From Gilliamella sp. WF3-4 (GTDB lineage: Bacteria; Pseudomonadota; Gammaproteobacteria; Enterobacterales; Orbaceae), in contig NZ_LZGW01000022.1 in the NCBI RefSeq assembly GCF_001690275.1, forward strand, positions 56,607-120,606: DNA of 64,000 nt, in the 5' to 3' direction. Below the pieces are notes generated by a model, which was not told the DNA's origin, ran no database searches, and saw only the letters and a list, made by a program, of their open reading frames with translations. Numbering within the stretch: position 1 is the first letter of the stretch; each line of letters starts with the position of its first letter. This document shows positions 44,690-54,850 of the stretch, piece by piece. Both the position numbers and the translations under genes were made by a program.

Positions 44690-45919
44690 TTATTTACGAA
44701 TAAATGATTTGCCATAATCCATTGGTGACAAATCAAAGTAATCAGCAACACTTTGCCCAATATCTGCAAATGTCTCTCGATGCCCCAAAGATCCAACAGG
44801 CACGCTATCACCGTAAACGATGACGGGAATATGTTCACGAGTATGATCGGTTCCTGGCCAAGTTGGATCACAACCATGATCGGCACTGATAATAAGCAGA
44901 TCACCAGGCTTAATAAGTGCTAACATTTCAGGAAGGCGACTATCAAAATATTCTAATGCGGCAGCATAACCCGATACATCTCGTCTGTGCCCGTAAGAGG
45001 AGTCAAAGTCAACAAAATTAGTAAATACAATCGTGTTATCTTTAGCTTGTTTTATTTCTTCAAGCGATGAATTAAATAGTGCTTCAAGACCAGTTGCTTT
45101 CACTTTTTTGGTAATACCAACTTGTGCATAAATATCAGCAATTTTACCGATTGACACAACGGTACCTTGTTTTTCATCGACTAGCTTCTTAATCATTGTT
45201 GGTGCTGGTGGCTCAACTGCTAAATCATGGCGATTACCTGTACGTACAAATTCGCCTGACTTATTGCCTAAAAATGGGCGAGCAATAACTCGACCGATAT
45301 TATAATTGCCTTTGTTAAGCTCATCACGAGCAATTTCACAAACTTCATAAAGCTTATCTAAACCAAATGTTTCCTCATGACAGGCAATTTGGAATACAGA
45401 ATCAGCAGAAGTATAAAAAATAGGTTTTCCTGAAGCCATATGTTCTTCACCAAGCTCATCAAGAATAATTGTGCCTGAAGAGTGACAATTACCAAGGTAG
45501 CCAGGGAGTTTTGCTCGAGAAATAATTTTATTTAAAAGATCTTGAGGAAAGCTGTTAGTTGTATTTGTAAAATAGCCCCAGTCAAAAAGTACGGGCACAC
45601 CAGCTATTTCCCAATGCCCTGATGGTGTATCTTTACCAGAAGAAATTTCGCTAGCATAACCATATGCGCCAATAATTTCGCTTTCAGTTTTCATGTCTTT
45701 AGGATATTGACCAGTTGATTCATATGCCGCTTCTATTAAACCTAATTTGCTTAAATTAGGCAATTTTAATGGGCCGCTACGACCGTGCTCTGCTTTACCT
45801 AAAGCACAAGCTTCAGCAATATGACCTAAAGTATTAGCGCCTTCATCACCATATTTTTTTGCATCCTCAGCGCCACCGATCCCAAACGAATCTAGGATCA
45901 TAATAAAAACTCTTTTCAT
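44690..45919 (-). CDS. deoB: Phosphopentomutase
   Basis: Converts (deoxy)ribose-1-phosphate to the 5-phosphate, passing nucleoside sugars to glycolysis or the pentose pathway. Alkaline-phosphatase superfamily, 409 residues. Metal motifs: ILDSFGIGG (Asp), [10 protein letters not shown] (nucleophile Thr), and [19 protein letters not shown] at the C-terminus. It completes the pathway formed by the two phosphorylases. AGAGGA precedes the start. Divergent from murB, with 429 bp between. deoC is not seen in the window. Confidence 0.96.
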   Translation of the reverse strand: MKRVFIMILDSFGIGGAEDAKKYGDEGANTLGHIAEACALGKAEHGRSGPLKLPNLSKLGLIEAAYESTGQYPKDMKTESEIIGAYGYASEISSGKDTPSGHWEIAGVPVLFDWGYFTNTTNSFPQDLLNKIISRAKLPGYLGNCHSSGTIILDELGEEHMASGKPIFYTSADSVFQIACHEETFGLDKLYEVCEIARDELNKGNYNIGRVIARPFLGNKSGEFVRTGNRHDLAVEPPAPTMIKKLVDEKQGTVVSIGKIADIYAQVGITKKVKATGLEALFNSSLEEIKQAKDNTIVFTNFVDFDSSYGHRRDVSGYAAALEYFDSRLPEMLALIKPGDLLIISADHGCDPTWPGTDHTREHIPVIVYGDSVPVGSLGHRETFADIGQSVADYFDLSPMDYGKSFIRK

Positions 45920-46232
45920 AATTTCCTCTAACTCATAAGCAATGTAATCAATAATAGCTAGTTAAATAATAATCACTGCATTTTGTGCTGACTAAATAAG
46001 TTGATTATAATTTATAAAAACATTATTCAGCTAGTTATAATACACGATAACAAAAAACAAAAAAGATTTAAGCGCTACTTTAGGCGAATATTTGCTTAAA
46101 TAGAGCAAGGAATTTGATCTTAGTCATACTTTTGAAATAAAAATGCGAATAAACCTGTTTTTATTGAACTGATTCAATAGCAAATTTATACAAATTCTGC
46201 GCAACCCACGCTTAAATAATTAATAAAATAAG

Positions 46233-46250
46233 ATTACCCAATGTGGTAAT
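46233..46250 (+). promoter_or_regulatory. Operator-like palindrome upstream of murB
   Basis: ATTACC (46233-46238) and GGTAAT (46245-46250) around a 6-base spacer, about 100 bp before murB, in the 429 bp deoB-murB gap (45920-46348). The rest of the gap is AT-rich and shows no gene. Confidence 0.3.
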
Positions 46251-46348
46251 ATAGTTGCTAAATACGAAAAATTCCAAGCTATAAAAAAATAACACATAAA
46301 ATAGGTTCATTTTTGGGCATATATACAAAAATAAAAAGGTAGTTATCA

Positions 46349-47359
46349 ATGAAACAAAAAATTCCTAACACTTTTGGTCTTACTGTTTTTGCACTAAAAG
46401 TTATTACTGTAACCACCGTTGAGCAATTACAACAAGTTTGGCAAGATAACTCCCAAAATTTGCCCATTATGATTATTGGTGAAGGTAGTAATTCGCTTTT
46501 TACTTGTGACTTTGATGGTATTGTTATTGTTAATCGAATCAAAGGGATGACCATAACCGAAACTGAACAAGCATGGCATTTAAAAGTGGGGGCTGGTGAA
46601 ATTTGGCACGATTTAGTGTCAACAACTATCGAACAAAATATATCAGGGCTAGAAAACCTTGCATTGATTCCTGGTTGTGTTGGATCAGCGCCCATTCAAA
46701 ATATTGGCGCTTACGGTGTTGAATTTCAAAAAGTTGCTGATTATGTGGAACTGCTTGAGCTTGCTACAGGTAAAATTATCACTGTCACCGATGGTCAATA
46801 TGGATATCGTGAAAGTATCTTCAAAAAAGCGTATTTGCAAGGCTATGCGGTTATTAATGTCGGAATCAAGTTACCAAAAGATTGGCAACCAGTTTTAACT
46901 TATGGAGAATTACAAAACTTTGACCCTAAAAGTGTTACGGCAAAAATAATATTTGATAAAGTGTGTGACATTCGGCGCAGTAAATTGCCCGATCCAAAAG
47001 TGCTTGGCAATGGAGGCAGTTTTTTTAAAAATCCTGTAGTCGATAAAATTGTGGCAGACAAGCTACTTGAAATTTATCCAAACATGCCAATATATCCACA
47101 AGATCATCATCAAACAAAATTAGCCGCTGGCTGGCTTATTGAGCAATGTGATCTAAAAGGATATCAAATAGGTGGTGCTGCTGTGCATCAACAACAAGCG
47201 TTGGTATTAGTTAATAAAAGTCACGCAACAGCGGAAGATGTGGTTGAATTAGCACGCTTTATTAAAAAAAGCGTTTTACAAAAGTTCTTGGTGAATTTAT
47301 CGCCAGAAATCCGGTTTATCGGCAACACGGGCGAAATTGATGCAGACAATTATTTGTAA
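46349..47359 (+). CDS. murB: UDP-N-acetylenolpyruvoylglucosamine reductase MurB
   Basis: FAD enzyme that reduces UDP-GlcNAc-enolpyruvate to UDP-MurNAc in peptidoglycan synthesis. 336 residues, type I. FAD-binding IIGEGSNSLFTCDF, central LENLALIPGCVGSAPIQNIGAYG, active-site YGYRESIFKK with the proton-donor Ser near GNGGSFFKNPV, and the C-terminal Glu in SPEIRFIG. AGGT precedes the start. murB and birA are adjacent in E. coli; here ycaD lies between them. Confidence 0.95.
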   Translation: MKQKIPNTFGLTVFALKVITVTTVEQLQQVWQDNSQNLPIMIIGEGSNSLFTCDFDGIVIVNRIKGMTITETEQAWHLKVGAGEIWHDLVSTTIEQNISGLENLALIPGCVGSAPIQNIGAYGVEFQKVADYVELLELATGKIITVTDGQYGYRESIFKKAYLQGYAVINVGIKLPKDWQPVLTYGELQNFDPKSVTAKIIFDKVCDIRRSKLPDPKVLGNGGSFFKNPVVDKIVADKLLEIYPNMPIYPQDHHQTKLAAGWLIEQCDLKGYQIGGAAVHQQQALVLVNKSHATAEDVVELARFIKKSVLQKFLVNLSPEIRFIGNTGEIDADNYL

Positions 47360-47416
47360 TTAGCAAAAATTATAATTGATTGCAAATTTAGTCCATAAAT
47401 TAAACTCAATAACACT

Positions 47417-48559
47417 ATGAAACGTTCGTATTCATTTCCGATTTTATTAACTAGTTTACTCTTTGTGACAATCTCATTGTCAGCATTAAATACGCAAGTG
47501 CCGCTGTGGTTAGTGCGTAATGAGTTTTCGCTCGGGCAAATTGGTTTTGTGGGTTCAAGTTATTTTACTGGCAACTTGATTGGTACTATTTTTGCCAACT
47601 GGTTTATTAGTAAATTCAATGCTCGTTACACATACACTTATAGTTGCATTATTTTTGCAATAGCAACAATTGGCCTAGGTTTTTCAATGAATTTTTATAG
47701 CTGGATAGTGTGGCGGTTTTTTATTGGCATTGCTTGTGCTGTCACTTGGGTAGTCATTGAAAGTTGCATATTAGTTACTGGCAGTGTGCGTACTCGCGGT
47801 AAAATGCTGGCAGTTTATTTAACTACTTACTATTTAGGAACAGTTCTTGGGCAGGCTCTATTACAGTACTTTCCACAAGATGTATTGTATTTTGGATTGG
47901 TTATTACATTATTAATGGGATTAGCAATTTTATTTATTTTGCTCACTCATTATAAATTACCAAAAAGAAAGAGCAGCAGTTTTAATATCATGCCAATGAT
48001 ATTAAATAAACCTTCACGTATTGGGCTTATTGGTTGCGTTATTGCAGGTATGTTAATTGGATCGTTATATTCGCTCTTACCCGTTTATTATTCGCATCTA
48101 GGTTATAGTGATATTCAAGTTGCTAATTGGATGATTTTACTTATTCTATCTGGAGTGGCTGCGCAAATGCCTGCTAACTGGTGTGCTGATAAATTTGGGC
48201 GGCAAATTATATTGCTGGTTGAGTCATTGTTAATGCTAACCGCATGCGTAATGCTAATATTTAATTGGTTTGGTGTTTTTGCGATTATTTTATTAGGTGC
48301 AACCATTTACACTATTTATCCAATATCCATGGCTTGGGCCTGTTCGTGTGTAAAAAAACAAAATATTGTGGCGATGAATCAAGCTATGCTGTTGACCAAT
48401 ACCTTGGGTAGCTTGATTGCTCCTGCACTAATAGCACTTATTATGGATAAAACCAGTAATGCTTATTTATTTGTCAGTTTTGCTATAATTTCGTTATACT
48501 TCATAATCTTGTTAGCTAAAAAAAGAGGAACGGATGCGCAGTTACAAAAATCCACTTAA
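47417..48559 (+). CDS. ycaD: YcaD-like MFS transporter
   Basis: A 12-helix MFS protein, 380 residues, close to E. coli YcaD: opening segment ALNTQVPLWLVRNE, then SSYFTGNLIGT and WRFFIGIACAVTWVVIESC, with QMPANWCADKFGRQI between helices 7 and 8. The substrate is unknown. Its end overlaps birA by 26 bases. Placement between murB and birA suggests cotranscription with one or both. Confidence 0.85.
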   Translation: MKRSYSFPILLTSLLFVTISLSALNTQVPLWLVRNEFSLGQIGFVGSSYFTGNLIGTIFANWFISKFNARYTYTYSCIIFAIATIGLGFSMNFYSWIVWRFFIGIACAVTWVVIESCILVTGSVRTRGKMLAVYLTTYYLGTVLGQALLQYFPQDVLYFGLVITLLMGLAILFILLTHYKLPKRKSSSFNIMPMILNKPSRIGLIGCVIAGMLIGSLYSLLPVYYSHLGYSDIQVANWMILLILSGVAAQMPANWCADKFGRQIILLVESLLMLTACVMLIFNWFGVFAIILLGATIYTIYPISMAWACSCVKKQNIVAMNQAMLLTNTLGSLIAPALIALIMDKTSNAYLFVSFAIISLYFIILLAKKRGTDAQLQKST

Positions 48560-49487
48560 ATTAATTGAAATACTCTCTGATGGACAGTTTCATTCAGGCG
48601 AAGAGTTGGCAGATGTATTTGGTATAACTCGCGCTGGTATTAATAAATATATTAAACAGCTGCGTGAATGGGGAATAGCGCTAACGTCAGTACAAGGCAA
48701 AGGTTATTGCCTTGCATCTCCTCTCGATTTACTCAATAAAGCTAAAATTGACCAGTATTACCAGTCAAATAGTCATTGCGAAATATTGCCAATTATTGAT
48801 TCGACTAACCAATATCTGCTCGATCGCATTGATCAACTCACGTCTGGTAATTGCTGCGCAGCTGAATTTCAATCAAAAGCGAGAGGAAGACGAGGACGTA
48901 AATGGTTTTCTCCGTTTGGTAGTAATATTTACTTTTCGATGTATTGGCGGTTAGATCAAGGTATAGCGGCAGCAATGGGGCTAAGTTTAGTTGTTGGTAT
49001 CGTTATTGCAGACACTTTACGTGCATTATCAGGTCAAGATATCAAAGTTAAATGGCCAAATGACCTTTATCTTAATGATCAAAAGCTAGCAGGTATTTTA
49101 GTTGAATTAGCAGGGAAAACGGGGGATTGTGCTCATGTTGTCATTGGTGTTGGTGTCAATTTAACTATGACTAATCCAGATATTAATATTGTTAACCAAA
49201 AATGGGCTAATTTAGGTAATATTAATCGTAATTTGTTAGTTGCACAGATTGCTAAGGCCTTAAAAAGTAAATTAACGGAATTTGAAAAATATGGTTTAAC
49301 GCCATTTATTAACGATTGGAATAGATTAGACAACTTTACTAATCGTCCAATAAAACTATTAATTGGCGAAAACATCATTCGTGGGGTTGCTAAAGGCATC
49401 AATGAGCAAGGCGCCCTAATGTTAGAAAAAAATGGTAAAATCGACGCTTATATTGGTGGTGAAATATCTTTAAGAAGTGATGAATGA
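48534..49487 (+). CDS. birA: Biotin ligase / biotin operon repressor BirA
   Basis: Attaches biotin to BCCP and represses the biotin operon. The N-terminal winged HTH is complete (EELADVFGITRAGINKYIKQL), so this is the bifunctional form. The catalytic loop reads KARGRRGRKWFSPFG (a GRGRRGRxW-type site). The biotin segment KWPNDLYLNDQKLAGILVEL and the C-terminal SH3-like domain follow. 317 residues. AGAGGA lies inside the end of ycaD. Confidence 0.95.
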   Translation: MRSYKNPLKLIEILSDGQFHSGEELADVFGITRAGINKYIKQLREWGIALTSVQGKGYCLASPLDLLNKAKIDQYYQSNSHCEILPIIDSTNQYLLDRIDQLTSGNCCAAEFQSKARGRRGRKWFSPFGSNIYFSMYWRLDQGIAAAMGLSLVVGIVIADTLRALSGQDIKVKWPNDLYLNDQKLAGILVELAGKTGDCAHVVIGVGVNLTMTNPDINIVNQKWANLGNINRNLLVAQIAKALKSKLTEFEKYGLTPFINDWNRLDNFTNRPIKLLIGENIIRGVAKGINEQGALMLEKNGKIDAYIGGEISLRSDE

Positions 49488-49508
49488 TAATTTTCAAAAA
49501 ACATGAGA

Positions 49509-49541
49509 AACCTATTCCACTTTTTTTAAGCGAAATAGGTT
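49509..49541. terminator. Hairpin between birA and zntA
   Basis: Eight-base stem AACCTATT (49509-49516) with AATAGGTT (49534-49541) between two convergent genes. The 17-base loop contains T7, and the stem is not followed by a clean T-run. Confidence 0.4.
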
Positions 49542-49555
49542 AAATAATAAAGTTG

Positions 49556-51862
49556 TTAACTTTTATTTTTAAATCTTAAAACTCGAAGAGCATTTGCCGT
49601 CACAATCGCAGTTGTGCCTGAGTCGGCTAACACAGCGAGCCATAGTCCAGTAAAGCCAAATAAGCTAGTAATTAAAAATACTAACTTAACCCCTAATGCA
49701 ATCGTAATATTTTGTTTAATATTACGACGGGCAAAGCGTGTTAAATGAATTAATTTAGGTAAACTAGACAAGCTATTTTTAGTTAATGCGGCATCGGCAG
49801 CTTCTAATGCAACATCTGTGCCTCCTCCCATAGCAATGCTAACCGTTGCGGCTTTCATTGCTGGTGAATCGTTAATACCATCGCCCACCATAGCAATTGG
49901 CATGGTATTACGAATTCTTTCAATTTCAACCAATTTATCGGTTGGTAATAGCTCGGCGCGATAATCCATTCTTAATTGAGAGGCAATGGCTTTAGCTGCT
50001 CGTGCATTATCTCCTGTTAACATTAAAGATTTAAGTCCAAGCCGATCAAGTTCATTCATTGTCGTAATTGCATCTGAACGCAGTACATCTTGCAATGCAA
50101 TAATGCCTATCAATTGCTGGCTTGTCACTGCAACTACCACTGTTTTACCTGCACTTTCAAGCTCCTCAATGATTTTGGCGTGTTCATTATTTAAAGGTAG
50201 TGAAACGGTTGCTATTTTGTTTGGTGAAACGATATAAAAAGTCTTGTGATCAACTTCGCCTTGAATACCAACTCCTGCAATAGCTTTACGATTATTAGCC
50301 TCATTAATGCTTAGTTGATTTTGTAATGCATAATCAACAATCGCCTTAGCAATGGGATGATGTGACCCACTTTCAATTGCAGCAACTAATGTTAATAACT
50401 GTTCTTTTGTTATACCTTGATTAATTACATCGGTTACTTGTGGTTGACCTTTGGTTAAGGTGCCTGTTTTATCAAACGCAATCAATTTAACAGAGCCAAT
50501 ATGCTCTAAAGCCGCACCACCTTTAATTAGCACGCCTTGTTTTGCGGCATTAGATAAAGCCGATGTTATTACCGCTGGTGTTGATATAACTAGTGCACAA
50601 GGGCATCCAATTAATAATAGTGTCAAGCCACGATAAAACCAAGTATACCAATCAGAATTAAGTAATAATGGTGGCACAATAATTACTAATAGTGCAAACA
50701 AAGCAATTGCTGGCGTGTAATAGCGGCTAAATTTATCAATAAAACGTTCAATAGGCGCTTTGCGCTCTTCGGCATCTTCAATGAGTTGTAAAATGCGATC
50801 AACCGCATTTTGTCCAACTTCTGAAACTACTTTAAGTTGAATCGTATTATCAACCACTAGCGATCCCGCCAAAATCTTATCACCAGAAAGATAATTAATC
50901 GGGATAGATTCCCCTGTTAATGCGCTTTCATCTATATTGGCTTGTTCGCTTATTAAAATGACATCGGCGGGTAAACGTCCACCCGATGAAATTTCAATAA
51001 TATCATTGGGTTTTAAACTATGGCTAGCAACAGTTTTTCGTTCGCCATCAATAATTATCACAGTTTCTTCTGGCATTAATTTAGCAAGTGATGATATCCC
51101 CGTTTTGGCTTTATTTGTTGCTATGCTTTCCAGCATTTCACCAATCATAAATAAAAAAATGACCATGGTGGCTTCTTCTGCTGCACTAATAAATAATGCA
51201 CCAATAGCCGACACACTCATCAACGACTCAATAGCAAATGGTGTACCATTACGTGTTAAAATCCATGCTTCTTTCAAAATAGGAATTAACCCTATTATTG
51301 CCGTTGCCATAAATGCATATTCGCCAACGGTTTGATTACATAATAACAGGATATAACTCATCACAATTAAAGTTCCTAATACAACTAAAGGGATTAGTGC
51401 CTTTTTGTCAAAATGATGATGATCGTGATGATGCGAATGGTTATTGGAAGGCTCGAAAATAGGTTTATAACCCAACTCGATAACTTTATTTTCAATTAAT
51501 TGAATAATTTCCTGATTTTTTTTGGGAACAAAAACCATTAATTTTTCGGTAGAAAATATCATCTTTGTTTGGCTAACATTGGGTAAGGTTTTTAAACCAT
51601 TTTCAATTTTTTGAGCGCAACTGGCACAATCCATACCGGCTATTTTCCATGTTAATTTAACATGTTGGCTTTGCCTATCAGGATCTTCTGGAGGATCGTC
51701 AAAGCGACTTTGGGATTTGGTAGTATGTGTATCTCCTCCGCAACAAGGCGTGGATTCTTGATGACAATTTATATCATCAGGTATCTGTATATGATTGTGC
51801 GCTATATTTTGACAATTACCATGACAACTATGATGGTGTATGTATTTGTTATTATATAACAT
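49556..51862 (-). CDS. zntA: Zn/Cd/Pb-exporting P1B-type ATPase ZntA
   Basis: Exports divalent soft metals from the cytoplasm. 768 residues. It starts with a His/Cys-rich stretch (1-45, including HHHSCHGNC and TPCCGG), followed by an HMA domain with GMDCASC (76-82). A second His cluster (141-150) precedes TM1. The CPC metal site is in IGCPCALVIST, and the phosphorylation site is DKTGTLTKG. TGDNARAAKAIA and MVGDGINDSPAM complete the P/N domains. The extended metal-binding N-terminus is longer than in E. coli ZntA. No MerR-type regulator is adjacent. Confidence 0.93.
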   Translation of the reverse strand: MLYNNKYIHHHSCHGNCQNIAHNHIQIPDDINCHQESTPCCGGDTHTTKSQSRFDDPPEDPDRQSQHVKLTWKIAGMDCASCAQKIENGLKTLPNVSQTKMIFSTEKLMVFVPKKNQEIIQLIENKVIELGYKPIFEPSNNHSHHHDHHHFDKKALIPLVVLGTLIVMSYILLLCNQTVGEYAFMATAIIGLIPILKEAWILTRNGTPFAIESLMSVSAIGALFISAAEEATMVIFLFMIGEMLESIATNKAKTGISSLAKLMPEETVIIIDGERKTVASHSLKPNDIIEISSGGRLPADVILISEQANIDESALTGESIPINYLSGDKILAGSLVVDNTIQLKVVSEVGQNAVDRILQLIEDAEERKAPIERFIDKFSRYYTPAIALFALLVIIVPPLLLNSDWYTWFYRGLTLLLIGCPCALVISTPAVITSALSNAAKQGVLIKGGAALEHIGSVKLIAFDKTGTLTKGQPQVTDVINQGITKEQLLTLVAAIESGSHHPIAKAIVDYALQNQLSINEANNRKAIAGVGIQGEVDHKTFYIVSPNKIATVSLPLNNEHAKIIEELESAGKTVVVAVTSQQLIGIIALQDVLRSDAITTMNELDRLGLKSLMLTGDNARAAKAIASQLRMDYRAELLPTDKLVEIERIRNTMPIAMVGDGINDSPAMKAATVSIAMGGGTDVALEAADAALTKNSLSSLPKLIHLTRFARRNIKQNITIALGVKLVFLITSLFGFTGLWLAVLADSGTTAIVTANALRVLRFKNKS

Positions 51863-52195
51863 AACATTACCTACGTGAGTGGATGATTTTGATTGTACGC
51901 TAAAAAATAAAAAAGGAAATTATTTTTATTTTCATTATGTGTTAAATAAGGAGGATCAATTAAAAATGAGTTGAGCAAGTATGTTGTAGTTGAGTTGGAT
52001 GAGTTGTTTAATTTTTTTAGTCATTATAAATGGCTAGTTTACCAAACATTTAGCTAAATCTATAATCGTTATTTTTGTGATGTAATTACCCTATGTCTTA
52101 TTGATGATAGGATATTAATTTTGTTTTATTATGTAGATTCCAACCCTAATCGTTTTTCAACTTACTATAAACAACGTGAGGACTTTCTATAAATT
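51863..52195. other. AT-rich gap before the island
   Basis: 333 bp upstream of zntA (divergent) and of the first island gene. No gene and no clear MerR-type operator were seen. It presumably holds both promoters. Confidence 0.3.
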
Positions 52196-52546
52196 ATGAA
52201 ATTTATTTATAGCAATGATAAGGCAAGGGCTCTTCATTGGGCGCTTTGTGAGAAAAAGCGAGCTCCTTTTATAGAGTTAAGTAAGATTAATAATCAATAC
52301 ACTAATATTTTTTATGATATAACAAATTATCATATTTCTTTAGAAGAAATCTCTAATGATATAAAAAAATTATATTTAGCCTACCTTGAGTTTTTTATGC
52401 TTTCCGACCCTATGATTGATGAGTTGTATGATCAATATTATTTTTTTAATTTAATAGTAAAAAGTGAACATGCTAGTTTTTTTGCGGAAAAATTATATGA
52501 CTATCTTTTGTTTAAATTAGATAATTTCAACCACAATAAAACTTAA
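52196..52546 (+). CDS. Small protein of unknown function (possible immunity protein)
   Basis: 116 residues, strongly helical and aromatic-rich (many Tyr and Phe), with no signal peptide and no membrane segment. The sequence begins MKFIYSNDKARALHWALCEK and continues KKLYLAYLEFFMLSDPMIDELYDQYYFFN. I do not recognise it. A GAGGA lies 12-16 bases before the ATG. It is the first gene of the island after zntA. Small, acidic, cytoplasmic proteins of this size are typical of immunity proteins, but nothing specific shows it here. Confidence 0.5.
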   Translation: MKFIYSNDKARALHWALCEKKRAPFIELSKINNQYTNIFYDITNYHISLEEISNDIKKLYLAYLEFFMLSDPMIDELYDQYYFFNLIVKSEHASFFAEKLYDYLLFKLDNFNHNKT

Positions 52547-52745
52547 TACTATCAATGATGAAGGAAAATCACATTGAAGCTTTACAACATATTTAATGAT
52601 ATCAAAAGATTGGTTTTAAATAGATGAACCTAAATCAAAGTAACTTTAATTGTGACATATTAAATAACATTTAATTTTGCATAAAATCATGAAATAGATA
52701 GGTTAATTTATACGTGAGAAATGGAATAATGATAGGGCATTTGCA

Positions 52746-53243
52746 ATGAAAACACTTAGCCGTAAACTTGCTTTAACACAATTAGCTATTAATATGATTA
52801 TACAATATCCAACAAAAGAGATTGAGAATATTCTCTTTGCTGATTACCTTGATGAGCATGGTCAATCTTTAACATATACAAGTATTTTTGATGGTGCCGT
52901 TCAAACATTTTTATTGGACTATTTTATTGATATTAAGCTGAAAGGATATTCTAATCACTATTTAAAAAAATACATTAGTGATTTATATAATGAACCTATC
53001 ACTATTATTGGAGATGAAGATATTTTGCATATATGCCCATGTTGTAGCTATTTAACCTTAGAACATCAAGGGCAATACGATGTTTGCCCATTATGTTCTT
53101 GGGAGGATGATGGCACTTTGTATCATGAGTTAGATAAATACAGTGTAGTTAATCATTCAACTTTAAAGCAATATAAAGGAAAATTTGAAAAACAAAAAGT
53201 TAACTTCATTAATATTCCATATAAATCAGGTAATGATAATTAA
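52746..53243 (+). CDS. CPCC zinc-knuckle protein (probable immunity protein)
   Basis: 165 residues. The first 90 are helical (ALTQLAINMIIQYPTKEIENI). A cysteine-rich CPCC domain then follows: C97, C99 and C100 in ICPCC, and C114 and C117 in YDVCPLCSWEDDG. This layout (CPCC, about 13 residues, CPxCxWEDD) is the Cys_rich_CPCC family, often found beside polymorphic toxin genes as immunity proteins. The zinc site should hold the fold. AGGG precedes the start. Confidence 0.7.
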   Translation: MKTLSRKLALTQLAINMIIQYPTKEIENILFADYLDEHGQSLTYTSIFDGAVQTFLLDYFIDIKLKGYSNHYLKKYISDLYNEPITIIGDEDILHICPCCSYLTLEHQGQYDVCPLCSWEDDGTLYHELDKYSVVNHSTLKQYKGKFEKQKVNFINIPYKSGNDN

Positions 53244-53328
53244 TAACAATTGTATAAAACGAGTATTTCAGGGTACATACAACAAAATGCTTTTTGATAT
53301 CTATTTATAAGTATTAAAGGATGATTAG

Positions 53329-53766
53329 ATGACTAAAATATTGGCGTTATGGGATAGGCAAACACTACCGATAAAAGATGGCATTTATTTTGCCACTGGT
53401 GATTCAATTTCTTTTACAACCCAATTTTATCCCCAATTATTTATAAAAAAGGGGAAGCCATTTAATTTGAATCTTTTTTTGAGCGAAGATCCTGATAATA
53501 TAACTAGTATTGATATCATCAAAAAAATAACCCTAAATGATGGTAATAACTGCTATTTAGGAGAGGGGAGTTATGGCTCTGAAGGTTTTATCGCCTACTT
53601 AACACCAGAAAATGCTTTAAAATGGGTGATCTATTTTGAAACATCAAATCCATTTATTAATGCAATTGAACTACCTAACAATTTCCTTATGGTACAATCC
53701 AGCGCTAATTTTAAAATAACTATCGAATTAAATAACCCAATTAACCCTGTTTTATCTAAGAATTAG
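53329..53766 (+). CDS. Small beta-rich protein of unknown function
   Basis: 145 residues, soluble and beta-rich, with no signal peptide. The sequence has KILALWDRQTLPIKDGIYFATGD at the start and GEGSYGSEGFIAYL and LKWVIYFETSNPFINAIE in the second half. That half is reminiscent of small immunity proteins that respond to effectors, but I do not recognise the family. AAAGGA precedes the start by a good distance. It lies 85 bp after the CPCC gene. Confidence 0.5.
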   Translation: MTKILALWDRQTLPIKDGIYFATGDSISFTTQFYPQLFIKKGKPFNLNLFLSEDPDNITSIDIIKKITLNDGNNCYLGEGSYGSEGFIAYLTPENALKWVIYFETSNPFINAIELPNNFLMVQSSANFKITIELNNPINPVLSKN

Positions 53767-53889
53767 CAATAACAATCCTAACATAGAATGTCATTCTACA
53801 ATAAGCCAAATATTGATAATATATATTACTTATAATAAATATTATTTTTGATTTGATGATTTTATCAAATGTAAACGCGAGTATTATTT

Positions 53890-54372
53890 ATGAGGCAAAA
53901 TAACCAACAAATTGTGGATTTGTTAATATCAAATAGTCAAATTTTAGTCAGATCCAAACCGTATTGTGAAACGTTGTCGCAGTGGGGGCAGAAAAACATT
54001 GAGCAAGGTGCAGTGATTCATCGTGATTATGCCATTTTTGATCCGTTACCTGATGATACTTTCGGTGCAAATGTTTTTTTAACATTAGCAGATAGTTTTA
54101 CAATAGATACCCAAACCTTACGATGTATTGCTATTCCTTTTTACACCCATCATGAATATAGCGTTGAAGTTGCCTCTGCTACAGAAAAGTTTACCATTGA
54201 CTTACCATTAAGTGCGCCATTGTATTCGCTGTATTATGAAATTTGTGAAAGTGATGAAGTTTTTTATAAATTTACTTTTGTAGCTACCTCAACCCCAATC
54301 GTCGCACACTATATGATTGATGACGAATGGGGAGGAAAAAAACAAAAAATAATTCAATCAGGAGTACTATAA
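53890..54372 (+). CDS. ComJ-like small protein (possible nuclease inhibitor)
   Basis: 160 residues, beta-rich and acidic. The segment WGQKNIEQGAVIHRDYAIFDPL and the C-terminal DDEWGGKK recall the competence protein ComJ/Nin family, whose Bacillus member inhibits the nuclease NucA. The resemblance is by eye only. If right, this would be an immunity protein against a secreted or delivered nuclease. The Shine-Dalgarno is weak. It lies 123 bp after the previous gene. Confidence 0.45.
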   Translation: MRQNNQQIVDLLISNSQILVRSKPYCETLSQWGQKNIEQGAVIHRDYAIFDPLPDDTFGANVFLTLADSFTIDTQTLRCIAIPFYTHHEYSVEVASATEKFTIDLPLSAPLYSLYYEICESDEVFYKFTFVATSTPIVAHYMIDDEWGGKKQKIIQSGVL

Positions 54373-54436
54373 TTCCACCTTTGCTATGATTGGTTCTAAT
54401 TTATAGCCTGTTGTTAAAGCGAATAAAGAACAATAA

Positions 54437-54850
54437 ATGAAAAAGAAAAATAGCCAAAACACCATAAGCTATGTTGTCGAAGACGAAGGCATCGCAGTAG
54501 ATATTATTTTGCCCCGCTTTGGCCAGCAACCTATCCCAGTTATTTATTTGGAATCATTTGAGTATAACAAGCAAATGAAAGATGCTATTGATTTCATTAC
54601 ATCCCATCAAATTGAATTATACAACATCATCAATAATGAAATGACGACTTATATCTCTCAAGTTTATAATCAAGATGGTAATAAAGCGCTATCACAAATT
54701 TCATTAACTAAAATTTACATCTTGCTAGATGAAAAAGATGAGTACGGCTTAATGTTTGCGTGGTCAGGGGATAGTGAACATGGTATAGGTATTAAAATGA
54801 AAAACATGTCAATAGTAAAAATAGGTGTTGCTGAAATCGCATTTTTATAA
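54437..54850 (+). CDS. DUF6985-like protein (possible immunity protein)
   Basis: 137 residues. The C-terminal LMFAWSGDSEHGIGIKMKN followed by VKIGVAEIAFL matches the pattern of DUF6985-type proteins (a W-x-x-EHG-x-G segment and a final G-x-x-D/E-x-AF), which often neighbour polymorphic toxin genes. The first half contains IAVDIILPRFGQQPIPVIY. The resemblance is by eye only. It starts 64 bp after the ComJ-like gene, the tightest spacing in the island. Confidence 0.5.
   Translation: MKKKNSQNTISYVVEDEGIAVDIILPRFGQQPIPVIYLESFEYNKQMKDAIDFITSHQIELYNIINNEMTTYISQVYNQDGNKALSQISLTKIYILLDEKDEYGLMFAWSGDSEHGIGIKMKNMSIVKIGVAEIAFL

Noticed and set aside
46279..46695. Minus-strand 138-residue frame over murB
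   Set aside because: Shadow of murB, whose FAD-binding motifs are intact on the plus strand.
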